From Dryococelus australis (lineage: Eukaryota; Arthropoda; Insecta; Phasmatodea; Phasmatidae), in contig CM056993.1 in NCBI GenBank assembly GCA_029891345.1, positions 271,398,636-271,462,635 on the forward strand: DNA of 64,000 nucleotides, given 5' to 3'. Position numbers and translations under genes: made by a program. The notes beneath the pieces were generated by a model. It was not told where the DNA came from. It did not search any database and was given only the letters and a program-made list of their open reading frames with translations. This document shows, piece by piece, positions 10,770 through 22,619 of this stretch. Numbering within the stretch: position 1 is the first letter of the stretch; the number at the start of each line of letters is the position of its first letter.

Positions 10770-11300
10770 ATTGAAATTTACCTCTAAGTAGTAGTAGGGA
10801 AATGTAGGTTGACGTCCATCGGCGTCTGGCTTAGGATGGCAGGATTCGGCCACCACCATGTTTTTATGTCACCTGACCACCATCTTGGATGTCATTGACT
10901 TTTTACCCCCGACCCATGAACTTTTACTCGTGAACTTGACCTGGACCCGGAGATCTTCGACCCAAAAAAAAAAAAAAAAAAACAAAAATTCCCGAAAATC
11001 CTCCAAAAATACCAAAAAATTCCAAAAAATTCTAAAATATTTCCGAAAAAAAATTGTCACTAAAAATTATTAAAATTTTTTAAAGGATTATTAAATTATT
11101 AAAGATATTAAAGATTAAAGTTTATTAAAGATATTATTAAAGGATCCCCAAAAAGTTCCAATTTTTCCCAGAGCAAGCGAGAGGGATCAGTGACCCAGGG
11201 TCAGACCCATGTGACCTCGGGGTCAGGGAAAGTGAACCAGTTAGGACATCTCACCTTTTAACTTGTCCTTTGATCCCAAAAATCGAAAAAAAAAAAAAAA
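10770..11300 (+). repeat. Dispersed repeat R2 (AGGTCA-rich), copy 1, with poly(A) tracts
   Basis: From 'agtagtagggaaatg' through 'gtcacctgaccaccatcttg' to 'gacctggacccgg' this matches the reverse complement of 40090-40365. It then becomes a run of 'ccaaaaaattcc' words with A-tracts at about 10963-10981 and 11284-11301. Half-site words (TGACC, GGTCA) recur at 11190-11230. Non-coding. The related satellite-like blocks at 24.1-25.4 kb use the same words. Confidence 0.65.
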
Positions 11301-11538
11301 AATTTACAAAAGTTCCAAAAACTCCCAAAAAAATTATATTATTAAAAAAGAATTATTGATAATTATAAAAAATTATTAACAATTTGTTTAAAAACTTATA
11401 ATTTTTTTTAATCTTACATTTCCCAGCACCACGCCCAGCAGACGACTAACCCCCTCATTCCGCAAACCTATACTCATTTCGCATTCCTGATTGTTTCGTT
11501 TTTCATTTGTTTATACATTACCGGAGGCCACCATTTTG

Positions 11539-11612
11539 GTAGGCTGTCTCTCACATTCGTTCGACTGCCAACTTGGTACGCTGTCTCTCACATTCGTTCG
11601 ACTACCAACTTG
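11539..11612. repeat. Direct duplication of a 37-bp unit
   Basis: The unit 'ggta-gctgtctctcacattc' plus 'gttcgactnccaactt' occurs twice in tandem with about three differences. From 11301 to 11538 and 11613 to 11925 there is AT-rich or unremarkable sequence without a gene. Confidence 0.75.
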
Positions 11613-11925
11613 GTACGCGACCACCACTTTGGGAGACATCACCCATCCGACGTATTGTATACATACTACCTCGACCATGACCCCAAGACTTTGAATGACC
11701 TTGCAAAAAAACTCGAGAATAATACACAAAAGTCAATGAGTATAATACATTACAGACTACTACCATCATATTAGATGCTGATGGCCTTGAAATTGTATAT
11801 TTTTGTGACTAAACCAGGCCATCATACTAATAGCGACCACATGCACGAGTATTTTATAAGGCCCTGGAGACTTGGAATGTATGAGGTCAGCTAGGACGAT
11901 AATCATTTGCGCTCTTCAAACACAC

Positions 11926-12402
11926 CAAACCACACAAATCCACACTCCAATCCGCGCACCATTCCACACTATTCCACAACCAATCTACACCAATCCACAC
12001 ACCAATCCACACCAATCCACACACCATTCCACACCATTCCACAATCAATCTACACCAATCCACGCACCATTCCACACCATCCCACAACTAATCTACACCA
12101 ATCCACACACCAATCCACACCAATCCACGCACCATTCCACACGATTCCACAACCAATCCACGCCAATCCACACACCAATCCACACCAATCCACACACCAA
12201 TCCACACCACCAATCCACACCATTCCACAACCAATCCACACACCAATCCAAGCACTATTCCACAACCAATCCACACACCAATCCACGCACCATTCCACAC
12301 CATTCCACAACCAATCCACACACCATTCCACACCCAATCTACACCAATCCACACCAATCCACACACCAATCCACGCACCAATCCACACCAATCAATCCCA
12401 AT
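11926..12402. repeat. Minisatellite of AATCCACACC-type units
   Basis: About 475 bp are made almost entirely of 'caatccacac', 'ccattccacac' and 'cacaaccaatc' variants, giving an 8-12 bp periodicity with higher-order blocks of about 40-60 bp. Long ORFs occur in several frames on both strands (Thr/His/Pro/Asn or Trp/Gly/Val/Asp repeats). This follows from the absence of stop words in the unit and is not evidence of a gene. From 12403 to 12789 nothing is seen. Confidence 0.9.
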
Positions 12403-12789
12403 CCTTTGACCAATATTTAGCAATTCATGCACTTGTCGGCTGCCTCTATTCATACTTTTAAGAAAACACGATTTACCTAACGCCTCCAAAACTAATACAA
12501 GTTTGCAGAACTAATATTGCGTATGCAATAAGCTATCCTTGCATATTTATACTAAAGTCTTTATTATCATTCTATTTACAGATATTAACGTTTATAAGCG
12601 AATGTTTATAGCACCACTTTAAAGTTGTGAGGGATATGATACGATACAAAAATAGTGAAAAAATATATACATTTTTATGATAATAATTTATTATTATTTT
12701 CTAATTACATTTTCAGAAGTAAGCAGTTCATCGCATCATCTGATATAACCCCGATCCATAACTTTTTCTTATAATCGAAACCATCTCTC

Positions 12790-13545
12790 TCATGGTCGAG
12801 TAATCGCCACGTGTTGCTTATCGAGCAAATATCTAAGTCTGTCTACAAGTTTGTTGGGATTTTCGGTAAACATATCGTCTGTATACTCAGCGTCTTCTGC
12901 CCTCTTCGCATCACTTGTCGAAGGAAACTCGTTGGGTAAATGTGTGGGACCGTCGAGGAAATAATCATCGTCTTCAAGACTATCACTGTCGTCATAGTCA
13001 TCATCAATGCTGTCTTCAAGATCGTCTTCACTTCCTACTTGATCATAAATATCAGGTTTACTTTTCTTTGTAGCAGGAATTGTATGTTTATCAGTATATA
13101 GAGCTCATGATCGTTTATTTTGGAGTTCGTCGACTTCACGCGAACATCTTGCAATTGTAAACTCTGCACAAACCAATTGCACTGCTTTAATCGCATCTTT
13201 AGCATTAACTGCCTCGTCATAAACGTCCGCGGAAACAGTACTCAACGATGTAGCAGGAGGTTTTGATGACATCACTTGCTGGATCCCAGTAGACGAATCC
13301 TTGCAAATCTGACTATCTTTCATCATTGTATCATCTTGCAAAAGCTGCATGTGACCATTGTCGAAGCGATTCATTGCACGAACAGGTATCTTCGTACATG
13401 CCGTTCTCTCATGTCGTCGAGCATTTTGATCATAGGTGAACACTCGATCGCAGAATCTACACTAGATACAACCAGTTAACTATGATGCAGTTAGTGGTTT
13501 CATGTTAGTTGAGGTCATAGGCAGACCATCGTTTTAGCTATTCAT
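12790..13545 (-). pseudogene. C2HC zinc-finger / acidic ORF, left copy, four in-frame stops
   Basis: One continuous frame of 252 codons runs leftward from the ATG at 13545. It holds the finger 'CRFCDRVFTYDQNARRHERT' followed by A-C (C-x2-C-x12-H-x4-C), a middle segment, an acidic run ('EDDLEDSIDDDYDDSDSLED') and the C-terminal block 'ENPNKLVDRLRYLLDKQH'. A one-base shift would continue as 'EMVSIIRK'. In-frame stops at codon 4, twice before the finger, and TGA at 13105-13107 make it dead. The N-terminal 36 codons match the divergent copy starting at 14674. I associate finger + acidic + NPN-LVDRLR-LL with uncharacterised arthropod virus-like or transposon ORFs; a transcription-factor-like or packaging role cannot be told apart. 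Confidence 0.55.
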
Positions 13546-14783
13546 CTTAGTGGTATAGCGATAAAACGCTTCCAAATCAATGTTTACCTCATGGAGTAAA
13601 AACATCAAATTCAATTTTTTCTATTTAAATGTGGTTCTTTTAGGAGTAAACAGTCTAACTTGCACCCACAAAAGAATTTACCCCATAAAATTTATTTGTA
13701 AAAAATGGGAACACTCTGAGGAAACCAAAACACTCGTTCAGCCCTCAAGAAAACACACAGGTACTATCATATATATATATGATAGGACAAAACATATGTT
13801 TAATTATATAAATATGTATATATAAAAGTACTTAAAATTTACTTTGTACATAATTATGTATAGGTTTATATATAAGTATGAATATATAATATTAATTTCA
13901 ATTTATTTTATACATAATTATGTCTATGTTAGGTATATAAATATGTAAATTAAAATTGTTTTAAGTAATTTTTTACATAAGTATATACATATAAAATTGG
14001 GAATAGAAAATATGTGCATAATTATGTATGTATAAATATGGGACTATAAATTTAATTTAAATTTCTACTTATAAGTCCTACACACAATTTATTGGAATGT
14101 AAAATTCTTTAAATTTATCTTAAACAATGTATATATAATTATATTCAATTTATCTTATATATAAAATTCATAAATGTAAACATAAAATAATTTTCAATTT
14201 ATTTAAGGAATGTTAAATTATTTTCAATTTAATTAATACATAATTAATACATAATATAAATATAGTAACATAAAATAATTTTCAATTTACTTTATACCTA
14301 ATTATGTACGCATAAATATGGGAATATAAAATAATTTCAATATAATTTATACGTAATTATGCACATATAGATATTGGAATATAAAATTAATTAATATTTT
14401 ATATTTATATATGCATATGTATACAACCATATTTAAATAACATATTGTTACATAGGTATCTGCATGTTGTCTCCAGGGCGAACAAGTAATTGGGTTTTCT
14501 CAAAATGCTCACATTTTTTACAAATAAATTTAATGGGAGAAATTATTTTGTGGGCACTAGCTAGGCTCTTTACTGCTAAAAGAACCACATTTATATAGAA
14601 AAATTGACAGTTGATATTCTTACTCCGTGGGGTAAACATCGATTTGAAAGTGTTCTCTCGCTATACCACAAATATGAATTGTGAAAACGACGGTCTGCCT
14701 TTGACCTCTACTAACATGGAGCCACGATCTTCACCATCGCTAACTTGTCTCCAGTGTAGATTCTGCGATCGAGTATTCACTTC
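13430..14783. mobile_element. Large inverted-repeat structure: two head-to-head arms of about 330 bp around an AT-rich core
   Basis: Left arm about 13430-13767, right arm about 14450-14783, inverted. Matching blocks include 'gtggtatagcga' at the ATG-proximal part, 'aaaagaaccacattta', 'ataaatttaatgggg-gaaat' and the coding blocks around 'tgtagattctgcgatcgag'. Each arm holds the 5' flank and first codons of the same zinc-finger ORF reading outward. The core (13768-14449) is very AT-rich and made of degenerate units near 80 bp of the type 'tacataattatg' + 'aatatgggaatataaaat' + 'ttcaattta'. Either a DNA transposon with long terminal inverted repeats or a divergent gene duplication. Confidence 0.65.
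14674..14783 (+). pseudogene. C2HC zinc-finger ORF, right copy, truncated by a LINE
   Basis: The frame reads 'MNCENDGLPLTSTNMEP' and then 'CLQCRFCDRVFT', matching the left copy at 12790-13545 codon by codon but without its stops. At about 14782, immediately after the first half of the finger, sequence switches to the (TTC)n tail and 3' end of a minus-strand LINE. The finger's His/Cys pair is therefore lost. This shows that the family once had an intact N-terminus starting at this ATG. It begins about 220 bp outside the AT-rich core. Confidence 0.55.
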
Positions 14784-15480
14784 TTCTTCTCCTCTTCATA
14801 GTAGGCTTACAGCCTGTTCCATCCAGAAATTAAGAGTCCTTCCATCACTTTGTAGGTCTTCCAGGCGATCTCTTTCCATCCACTGGTAAATGATATCTTG
14901 CCACGGGCACAATTTTGTTCGATGCCGTGCGGGATACGTGTTGATTCCATTCAATTCTTCGTCTTTCTACCCAATCCCCTATTTTTTGGATATTCAACTG
15001 ACTTCTAATTTCTTCACTTCTGATCTTGTCTTTCCTGATTTATGTACTATTTTTCCTCAAAATATTCAGTTTCATTTGTCTCTAAGATTCGTTTAGTTTT
15101 TGAGGTATCCGCCCTTGTCTCAGCAGTTAGGTCGATATTGGGGTGTTACTGATTTATATATTCTTGTCATAGTGTCCTTGTGTAGTACTTATTATTCCAT
15201 ATGATGTCGTTCATGCAGCTCGCTATTCTCGCTGCTTTTTGGCCTGATGTGCAACTTCCATTCTGCAGTGATCCCCAACTTGTTACCTCAACCTCTTCAT
15301 CACTTATCTCAAATCTGATACTTCACAAAAAAAACTACTCTGGATTTATATCGAATATCAAAATAATTCTTAACTCCTCATTCCATATTGCTCCAGCTAT
15401 ACTATCTCATATGCGAAAGTTCGGGGCTACTGGTTTAACATACTCATGGAACTCTCAGTCAAATCGTTGCAAAATCAAAA
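14784..15480 (-). pseudogene. LINE 3' fragment (post-RT region), endonuclease/RT type
   Basis: Read on the minus strand, the frame gives 'SCMNDIIWNNKYYTRTL', then 'TRADTSKTKRILETNE', 'SEEIRSQLNIQKIGDWVERR', 'RIEWNQHVSR' and 'GKRSPGRPTK'. This is the conserved tail of a large arthropod LINE group whose 3' end encodes GRP-K-RW. The 3' terminus points left and ends in a (GAA)n-like tail at 14784. There are several stops. It inserted into the right zinc-finger arm. The 5' limit near 15480 is approximate. Confidence 0.7.
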
Positions 15481-17289
15481 TAGTAACTTTAGTAAAATAG
15501 TTAAGGTTCCTTAAGTTCAATACTTAAAAAACAGTTATGTACTTAAGCTTTCCATACGTTAGATTGCCTTGGCGTCACCTGAAGTCCTCTGGCGCGATCT
15601 CGTTGCATGGCGCCGGCGTCGTAGTCTCGGCGTCCTTTTCGCCTCGTCAATTTAACACTCAAAATAATTATCTACGACTTAGTCTACAGCCTATTCTTAA
15701 ATATTGCTGGGCAACTACCAAAAACTTAACTTCTGGGAGCATAGTTTTCTAAAATAATTTTTTTGGTGGCTTTGGAATTTCAAAAGTAAAATTCCAACAA
15801 AAATTTAGATGCATTACATGTTCATGTATTTTCCTTCTTCTTGCTTCCACCAATCTACATCCAATCACGGCTCGCTTCCGGCTTTACCTTCACTAAATAA
15901 AATTAAGGCCTAATATAGATGTCTTTAAATCCCAAAACAAATAAATAATTCAGCTTTATAAATTATGAAACAATTAATGGAAATAAAATTAAACATATTA
16001 ATGCAATAATAAAAATAGTGACATAACCATATGTAGAACTCAGAAAAAAAAGTGAAAATTATCATAGAGTAGTGGACTGGTGGTTCACATATATCGAAAA
16101 ATTAAAGAAATGAAATGTTAACATAAAATATAATAAACATGTGAAAATAATTATATTAACATTCAAATAATATGTGAAATCAATTAAATATACTGTCCAA
16201 AACATATGTGTGAGGTCCAAATGCATATAATAAATATAACCTTATGGTTCCATGTCCTGTCGATCTGCGATAACGTCTCTGTCACCCCTGGAAACTCAAG
16301 TGTGAATTACTCTTGTTTGTCTAGCGGAATATTACATCATTTTGGAAATACTTGCGATGGATTGTTTCATTTAAAAAATATCCAATATCCACTAGGGGGG
16401 AAAAATGCAATGATTTAATATCTTGTCCAGATCTGAAAGAATGTCCTGTATTATATGTGCCCAAATACAAGTCTACCAGTGAGCATCGAAGAAGTGTATT
16501 CGCACTTTTATAAAACTTTTCCTGATTTACCAGAATCTATAATATTACACGCACCCGAATACACTAAAATGTTAACAATCAAACATATGAGAAGACTGCA
16601 AGTATTGTCAGGAAAGAATTAAAAAATGTATGAGTAAAATGAATTTTGCGAATACTTAGTGTTGACAGAATGTAATGTAATCAAAAAATTAACGAAATAA
16701 TTGGTTTGAAACTACTTTTGTGTTTCACTGACTTTCCGAAAGTATGAATTGTATTATTCATATATTGTGACAATGAAATGTTACGTAAAATTGGGTTACG
16801 TGCATTTGATAATAAAATATAAATGTGTTTGCACATAAATCGCTAACTTTTGTGTAGGAGCTAATGATTAAATAAACTATTAGTATATTTGAAAGTGATT
16901 TAATAAATAAAATTCTGTAAACATACATTTAATAAGTATAGGATTCAAAGTCTTATGTTTAAAAATGTACATTTAACACCTTCTAGGATTCAACATATTG
17001 TGTTTAAAAAGAGTAATGTAATCAAATTTACAATTCCTAGAATTTTACTTATTGTCCCTGTTTACAATTCCTAGAATTCCTATCACTACCTATAAAAGGT
17101 GTGCACATTGCAGTTTCATTCTGACTTGGAATAGTACGGAAACAATGATGCCTTTGCAGTAAAGAATTTACAGCTCTGTGGAACTTACAACGACATGAAA
17201 TAACTCCTGTGGAATGAAAACCTAAAGAATGCAATTGTCTCGGAGCGACACATTAAAGATACATTCTAAAACTTGTAGCATTGGTTCTC
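15481..17289. other. AT-rich intergenic stretch, no gene seen
   Basis: Short ORFs here show no motif. A GC-rich 90-bp island at 15560-15650 contains 'catggcgccggcgtcgtag' without a supporting frame. Direct repeats such as 'acaattcctagaattt' occur at about 17030-17075. TATAAAAGG at 17091-17099 has no properly spaced initiator. Confidence 0.5.
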
Positions 17290-17309
17290 TGCAAGTACAA
17301 TCGACTCGG

Positions 17310-17615
17310 CATGCTCCATCTTCTCCATCACTCTATAGCTCCATAGATCATCTGCTCCATCGCTCCATTGCTCTATAGTTATCTCCATAGCTCCTATTGC
17401 TCCATACTCATAGCTCGTACCATAGCATCACTCATAGCTCCTAGCTTCATCGCTCCATCTCCATAGCTCCATAACTCCATCCTAACCCCATACCATAGCT
17501 CCATAGCTCCATAGAGCACTTCCACGCTCCTTAGCTCCATAGCTACAACTGCTCCATAGCCCCATCGTTCCATAGCTCCATCGCTCCATAGCTCCATCGC
17601 TCCATCTGCTCCACA
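17310..17615. repeat. Minisatellite of GCTCCATA/GCTCCATC units
   Basis: About 300 bp of near-perfect 8-9 bp units ('gctccatagctccatcgctc') with occasional expansions. The minus-strand ORF through it (Met/Glu/Leu/Trp/Ser/Gly/Ala repeats) is a product of the repeat. Confidence 0.9.
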
Positions 17616-17892
17616 TACACCACAGGCTCCACCTACGCATCACAATCATAACTGCAAATCAGCACCAGTTAGTTTCCTGCTCCACCTACCCATTTCCTCC
17701 ATCTGCTCCAAAAGTCGATACGTTTATTCAGGATTGGAAAGTAATTGCTTTACTACTCATCTTCGTCTGTGAAGATTTATCATCCAGCCTCAGATACGAG
17801 ATACTGGCTAGCTGTGGTCGCTGGTAGGATTAACTGGTGCACGAATATGTAACGATAGTATTAACACTGACACAGACTTTCAACAATTTTTC

Positions 17893-18276
17893 ATGAGGTG
17901 CAGGGTTCATCTGATAGATTTAGCATTGACATCACCCCGGCCTATTATGATTAGCATATCAGTAGCGTGTAAATATCTAAAGACCCTCACGGAGGAGGTA
18001 GATGCTACAGAGATGTTTTATTTTCATAGTAAATCCCTTCTCGTTCTACATTTGTCCGATGTTGGCGAAGTTTACGATGAAACAATTAAGCCTTACCTAA
18101 CTAAAAGACTTGAGGAATTTAGTGTGTGTGGGAGCGCGTGGACTTTACAGCTAATATCGTATATGGACGTCCATATCACAATAAAGGCCATTTATTGTCG
18201 GTGCTTCGAACACTTAATTGCCCAAGTTTATCGCCGTAGGAAGGCTTGCATTCTATGGCCAGCAAATAATCGATGA
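17893..18276 (+). pseudogene. Virus-like element ORF relic with GSAW motif, 127 aa
   Basis: The block at residues 57-88 reads 'GEVYDETIKPYLTKRLEEF' followed by 'SVCGSAWTLQLISY'. Then 'MDVHIT' and 'YRRRKACIL' follow at about 91-121. This matches a pattern I associate with an arthropod virus-like ORF: a helix with Y-x-x-x-I, L-x-x-x-I-E-x-F, then GSGW-x-L, an N/D-V-x-I strand and a K-K-A-x-I-N strand. In intact relatives a B-type DNA polymerase is often nearby, as far as I remember. Here the conserved Gly is Ala (GSAW), the segment after the W block is degraded and the frame stops early. No polymerase motif is seen nearby. Confidence 0.45.
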
Positions 18277-19779
18277 AAATCTAGTCCTGTATCAAATGTT
18301 AAAGAGCTCTGTTACGTTTGACAAGCCTTTGTAAGCGGTGTTGTCATTCTCGAGCTTCCAAGCTAATCCTGTATGAATTTTCATTACCAGTATATGTGTA
18401 CCAAATTTCCTTCGCCAGCCTTGCACCTCTTGTATTGCGGTGCTTCATTCAGTCGGATGGCGAATCAACTTTACTCTGTGGGGCATTATAGAATCCCTAT
18501 CTAAATTTTTTTTGCAACACTAACTCAATGCCAGTAATATATTCAGCCCTGCCACCTGCAACACCCACAGTGAGTCTAGTTAACAGACATAATATAATCT
18601 ACATGTCAGTCAAACTTCCAGCCGTACAAGAGTGAGCCAATCAACTGACAACTAGTGACTTACAACAACCAACATATAATCTGAAAGTCTAACATCCAGT
18701 GAACCAATACCTCATCTAGAATTGCTGTGAATAAAAACTTCTCAGTGATTCGAAAGTAACGAGTTCGTCTCCCTACGACATCAACTAAATGTTATCAACA
18801 TCGTCCCCAGATGTGGGACCAACGTCTTACTGCAAACTCAACTATATGTTATAAAACCCACAAAGTGTAACGCTTGAGTGTATATTTAAATTAATAAATA
18901 AGTTTTGTGAAACTCTGTTATCTAAAGAAATTGATTGTTTTTTGTATATGTAAATAAATTTTGTGGTTGTTGTAAAAATCGGATATATTAAAATGTATTT
19001 CAACCTGAATGATTGTTTCATTTATCTCCAGAGTGTAGATCTATAATTTTATAAAAATATATCTTAGATAAATAAGTGAATCAATGTTTAGCAAAAATTA
19101 AATATAATGTATTACTTTATCAACCAGGGGTCATAATTTTACTCAATGTTTGTGTGAAGAACACGCTTTTATTTGGGGGCGTGACCTTTTTTTACAAATA
19201 TATCTGGAAAAATGTGTATCGACATAACAAAACGAAAATACCTGGTTAATTGATATTATTTCAATGTGCATAAATGTTTGGGTGTGAACACAATACTTAA
19301 TTTTTCATTCACTCGGTATAACGAGTGTGTTCGCAACAACTGGCGAATCATTTTGTCTGAACACATTCCATATCAGCGAGCAATAGTGTCTCGCTGTGAA
19401 GTCAGTTTGTGTGAATATCATCTATAACAGCAAAATCGTTAACATTTATTGCAGTAAAGACTTTGTTTATGGAGATTCGCAACAGAGTAAACTATTTTTT
19501 TGTGCTTTAAATGCGCCCCACAGAAAATAAGGCAAAATAAATAATTTACTGATACTATACCGGGTATAAAATGCAGTTAATGGGCTTTAGCAAACAAAGG
19601 CGGTTTTCGCGTGATATTTAAAACACCTAGAAATGCCATTATCTGTATATCCGCACTTATTGTGTAAATCAGCTAGTTAAGTGTTTATTCAGAAAGCAAA
19701 TGTGTTTGACGATGGTTTGCTGAAGTTTGCAGGTTTCCTACAAGTAAGGAGTGTATTAGTCTAGGGCGTGCTCAGGAGC
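18277..19779. other. No gene seen
   Basis: AT-rich sequence with occasional direct repeats. At 19780 composition changes to a GC-rich stretch. Confidence 0.5.
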
Positions 19780-20275
19780 GTTGAGTATAATGCAATGCCA
19801 GTGGTACCAAGCCCTTCTCGGGAGCGAGACAGTTCCGCTGGCCGTTTGAAGAGGGCTCTACAGCCTAGCAGGGTGATCCATGCCCGTGACAAAGGACCGA
19901 GTTCATCGCTCCTCCTCTAGCGTCCTGCTTCAGGGCTGATAAGACTGACAAAGGTTGGTGGCGTTGACCGGGGGGGGGGGGGGGGGAGTAGTAACGGGAC
20001 CTTCCAAGCCTGCCGATCGCTCGCCTGCACCCAAGCGAGGGTAGCTTAGTACATATATATTTTTTAATCAGGTTGACTCTCGCTCCGCACACCACCGCCC
20101 TCTGCCGTCAGGGACTAGCACCTCACCGCCCGCGCTCAGTGACCTGGCGGTCTGCTGTGGTGCGAGAGGTCACCAGGTCAACCATCTTCATTGCGTTACC
20201 ACACAGACTCCTTGCTTCGCCTGGTTGGTGCAGCTAGCTATCTGTTTCGCTCATACCCTAGCCTTCGTAACATTA
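19780..20275. other. GC-rich island, unassigned
   Basis: About 500 bp much richer in GC than the surroundings, with CpG-containing blocks ('accgcccgcgctcagtgacc') and a G homopolymer at about 19970-19986. No reading frame with a recognisable domain is seen on either strand. It could be a CpG-type promoter or a GC-rich repeat. Confidence 0.3.
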
Positions 20276-20329
20276 AATGCGATAGTTCAAACAACTTTTT
20301 TTTATTTATGTTACTATAATAATAATCAT

Positions 20330-22035
20330 AATAATAATTTCGGTTTTTATAAAACGTCTCATATCGGAAAAAGTGTGTGTGAACTACGTTCCTGAAGCTA
20401 GTCTACGAGTGTTCACTACCAGAGTTGCTAGGCTTTCAACTGCATTTGTGTTGAGAAGTGCGATTCCGTAAAGACATTTAACGTATATGTGAATCTATTT
20501 TTTTCATCGTAATATTGTTTTTAAAAATTAATTAATTTTTTGAGGAAATACGTGCGATTTTTCATTCAAGTAATTCGGATAGGGTGTGATTAGCTAGTAT
20601 TTTACATTTATTAATTTTGTGATAAATTATATGCGTTTTTTTTTTCTGGAAATCCTGTGTGTGAATTCCGTTACCTACATCTGGATTGTTACATTGAGGT
20701 ACCGTTGCGAGACTTTGTAGGCTTCGAGAGAAGTTATATTTAAAAAATTTATTTTAAATACGTATTCTCACGATAGGGAAACGTATTCGGACCGGTAAAC
20801 CAAGTTTGTGCGTCGTAAATTTATATAGGCCTATTTCATTCATATGTTTGTGGATACGAGTGAGTTAATAATTATTTCCCAGGGAAGTGCGATTGTATGG
20901 TATTAATTTAAATCTTTGAATGGGGTAAGTTCTTAGTTTTGTGTGTGATTCAGTGAATTAAATTGTTTTTGTGATTTATTTTCTATCTAATATTATATTT
21001 CTTTGTCTGTGGTTTAAAATTTCATTTGAAATGCTCCGTTAATTGTGTTAACCGGACGTGTTTATTTTCTTCGTACGTAGTTGAAACGTTGCGTGTGTCT
21101 GTAGTCTATTAAGCTTAAACTTAACATTCATTTTAAAAACTACTTAATTTTTCGATGAAATGCGTGTGATTTTTCGTTCGGCTAGTATTTGTATATTTTC
21201 TCCAAATTAAAAGCGAATAGTTTATTAACTTTTTATAAAACATCTCATATCAGAAAAAGTGCGTGTTAATTCCGTTTCTGAAATTTCATCTACGATTTGA
21301 TCAAAGTGTTGCGGTTTTTTGTACGCAATACGAGATTCGCGAAGTTTTCATTGCGATAGGTTTTCGAAGGAAGTTGTGTTAAAACTATTTTAATAAGTAT
21401 TCTCATTATAGGGAAAATATATACGGTGCGTTTGTGGATACAAGTGAATAAATTTAAAGCTTGGAAATGGGGCAAGTTTTTTGTTTTCTGTGCGATTCAG
21501 TGCTTGTTTGCGTGGAAAATCTTTATTTAATTTCTTTGTTCGTAGTTGAAACGTTACGTTGTAGACCTGAGAGCTGATGAGGGTGCAGTACATGGTGTCT
21601 AGAACGCTATTGTGATTAGCTTCCAATGGAAATATAACTGGTGTTTTGAATTCGTAAGCAGGGATAAATAATTATCATCAACTCACCTTTGTTAATTCCT
21701 TCAGAATGTGCCATTCTTGTAGTTAGGACCAGTATGGTTTAATTCAAGTCGTTCATTCGTGTGATTTATTCTGTCGTAAATTATATTGGTAGGGAAATAG
21801 TTTTTGGCTTCATTGTAGGTATAATTATATTAACTCGTTGCTTGCTTTCTCTATACAACCAGGATTGCTGGGCCGGTTATTTAATTTTCAGGTGGAAATA
21901 TACTCTGTTGCCTGTAATTATTTGTAATTAATTTTAAATATATTCTCTTTGCTGTTCCTTAGTATTTGGTTCGTGTAATTTATTCTGTCGTATATTATAT
22001 TGGAAGGGAAATAGTTTTTCGGAGTTCTTCTTTTT
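20330..22035. repeat. Degenerate local duplications in AT-rich DNA
   Basis: Blocks recur in the same order: 'ttataaaacgtctcatatcg' (20347) versus 'ttataaaacatctcatatca' (21232); 'attctcacgatagggaaa' (20764) versus 'attctcattatagggaaa' (21400); 'gtttgtggatacgagtga' (20848) versus 'gtttgtggatacaagtga' (21430). A shorter pair around 'gtgatttattctgtcgtaaa' lies at 21760 and 21975. The region looks like an old tandem duplication of about 0.6-0.9 kb. No coding sequence is seen. Confidence 0.6.
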
Positions 22036-22619
22036 AACGTTCGTGTGCGTAAAAGAAATTCGTTGTTTTTTTTTTTCCCCCATTCATCTAGCACATCGTC
22101 GTAAATAGGTTAAATAATTTTTGTTGATTTGTGAGGTGTTTCAATGCGTAATTTTTTAACTCACTCCTTTTGTGCTAGCCGAGGAGTGAATATGTTGCGT
22201 GTGTCGTACGAGTCTCTGTTGTTTGTCATAAATTATATTCCTACCATACAGGACGGGTTAGTAAACTGCCATTGTGGATTTCAGCCTACTATTTGGGTAT
22301 AATTCCTTTCAATAAAATGCTTCGTTATTTAAAAGTACGCCTTTCCGAACTCTGCCATAACCTCAATCTACATTCAGACGCCGACCGCGCTGCTCGTGTC
22401 ATCCCTCATCGCCTGCCAGATGGTAAATGGGAAGGAACTCCTACACCCCGATCTCCACCCCCCCCCCCCCCCCGGCTAGTACACCAACACACGTCCAAGG
22501 GTGAGGACTTACCTTGCCGCTCCCAGAACAAAATAAAAAATTAAATAAAGAAAGACCCTTAGCACACTGTTACACCAAACTATACACTTATTACTACACA
22601 CAAAAATATTTTTTTTTTA

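Noticed and set aside
10858..11073. ORFs around the A-tract at 10963
   Set aside because: Lys-rich or Phe-rich tails come from the A-tract; the segment matches non-coding repeat R2.
11887..12489. Five overlapping long ORFs on both strands in the AATCCACACC minisatellite
   Set aside because: The repeat unit has no stop words in several frames; the residues simply follow the unit.
17091..17130. TATAAAAGG followed by 'ttgcagtttca' as a promoter
   Set aside because: The initiator-like word is only about 22 bp downstream and no exon follows; not enough support.
17394..17597. Met/Glu/Leu/Trp-rich ORF on the minus strand
   Set aside because: Product of the GCTCCATA minisatellite.
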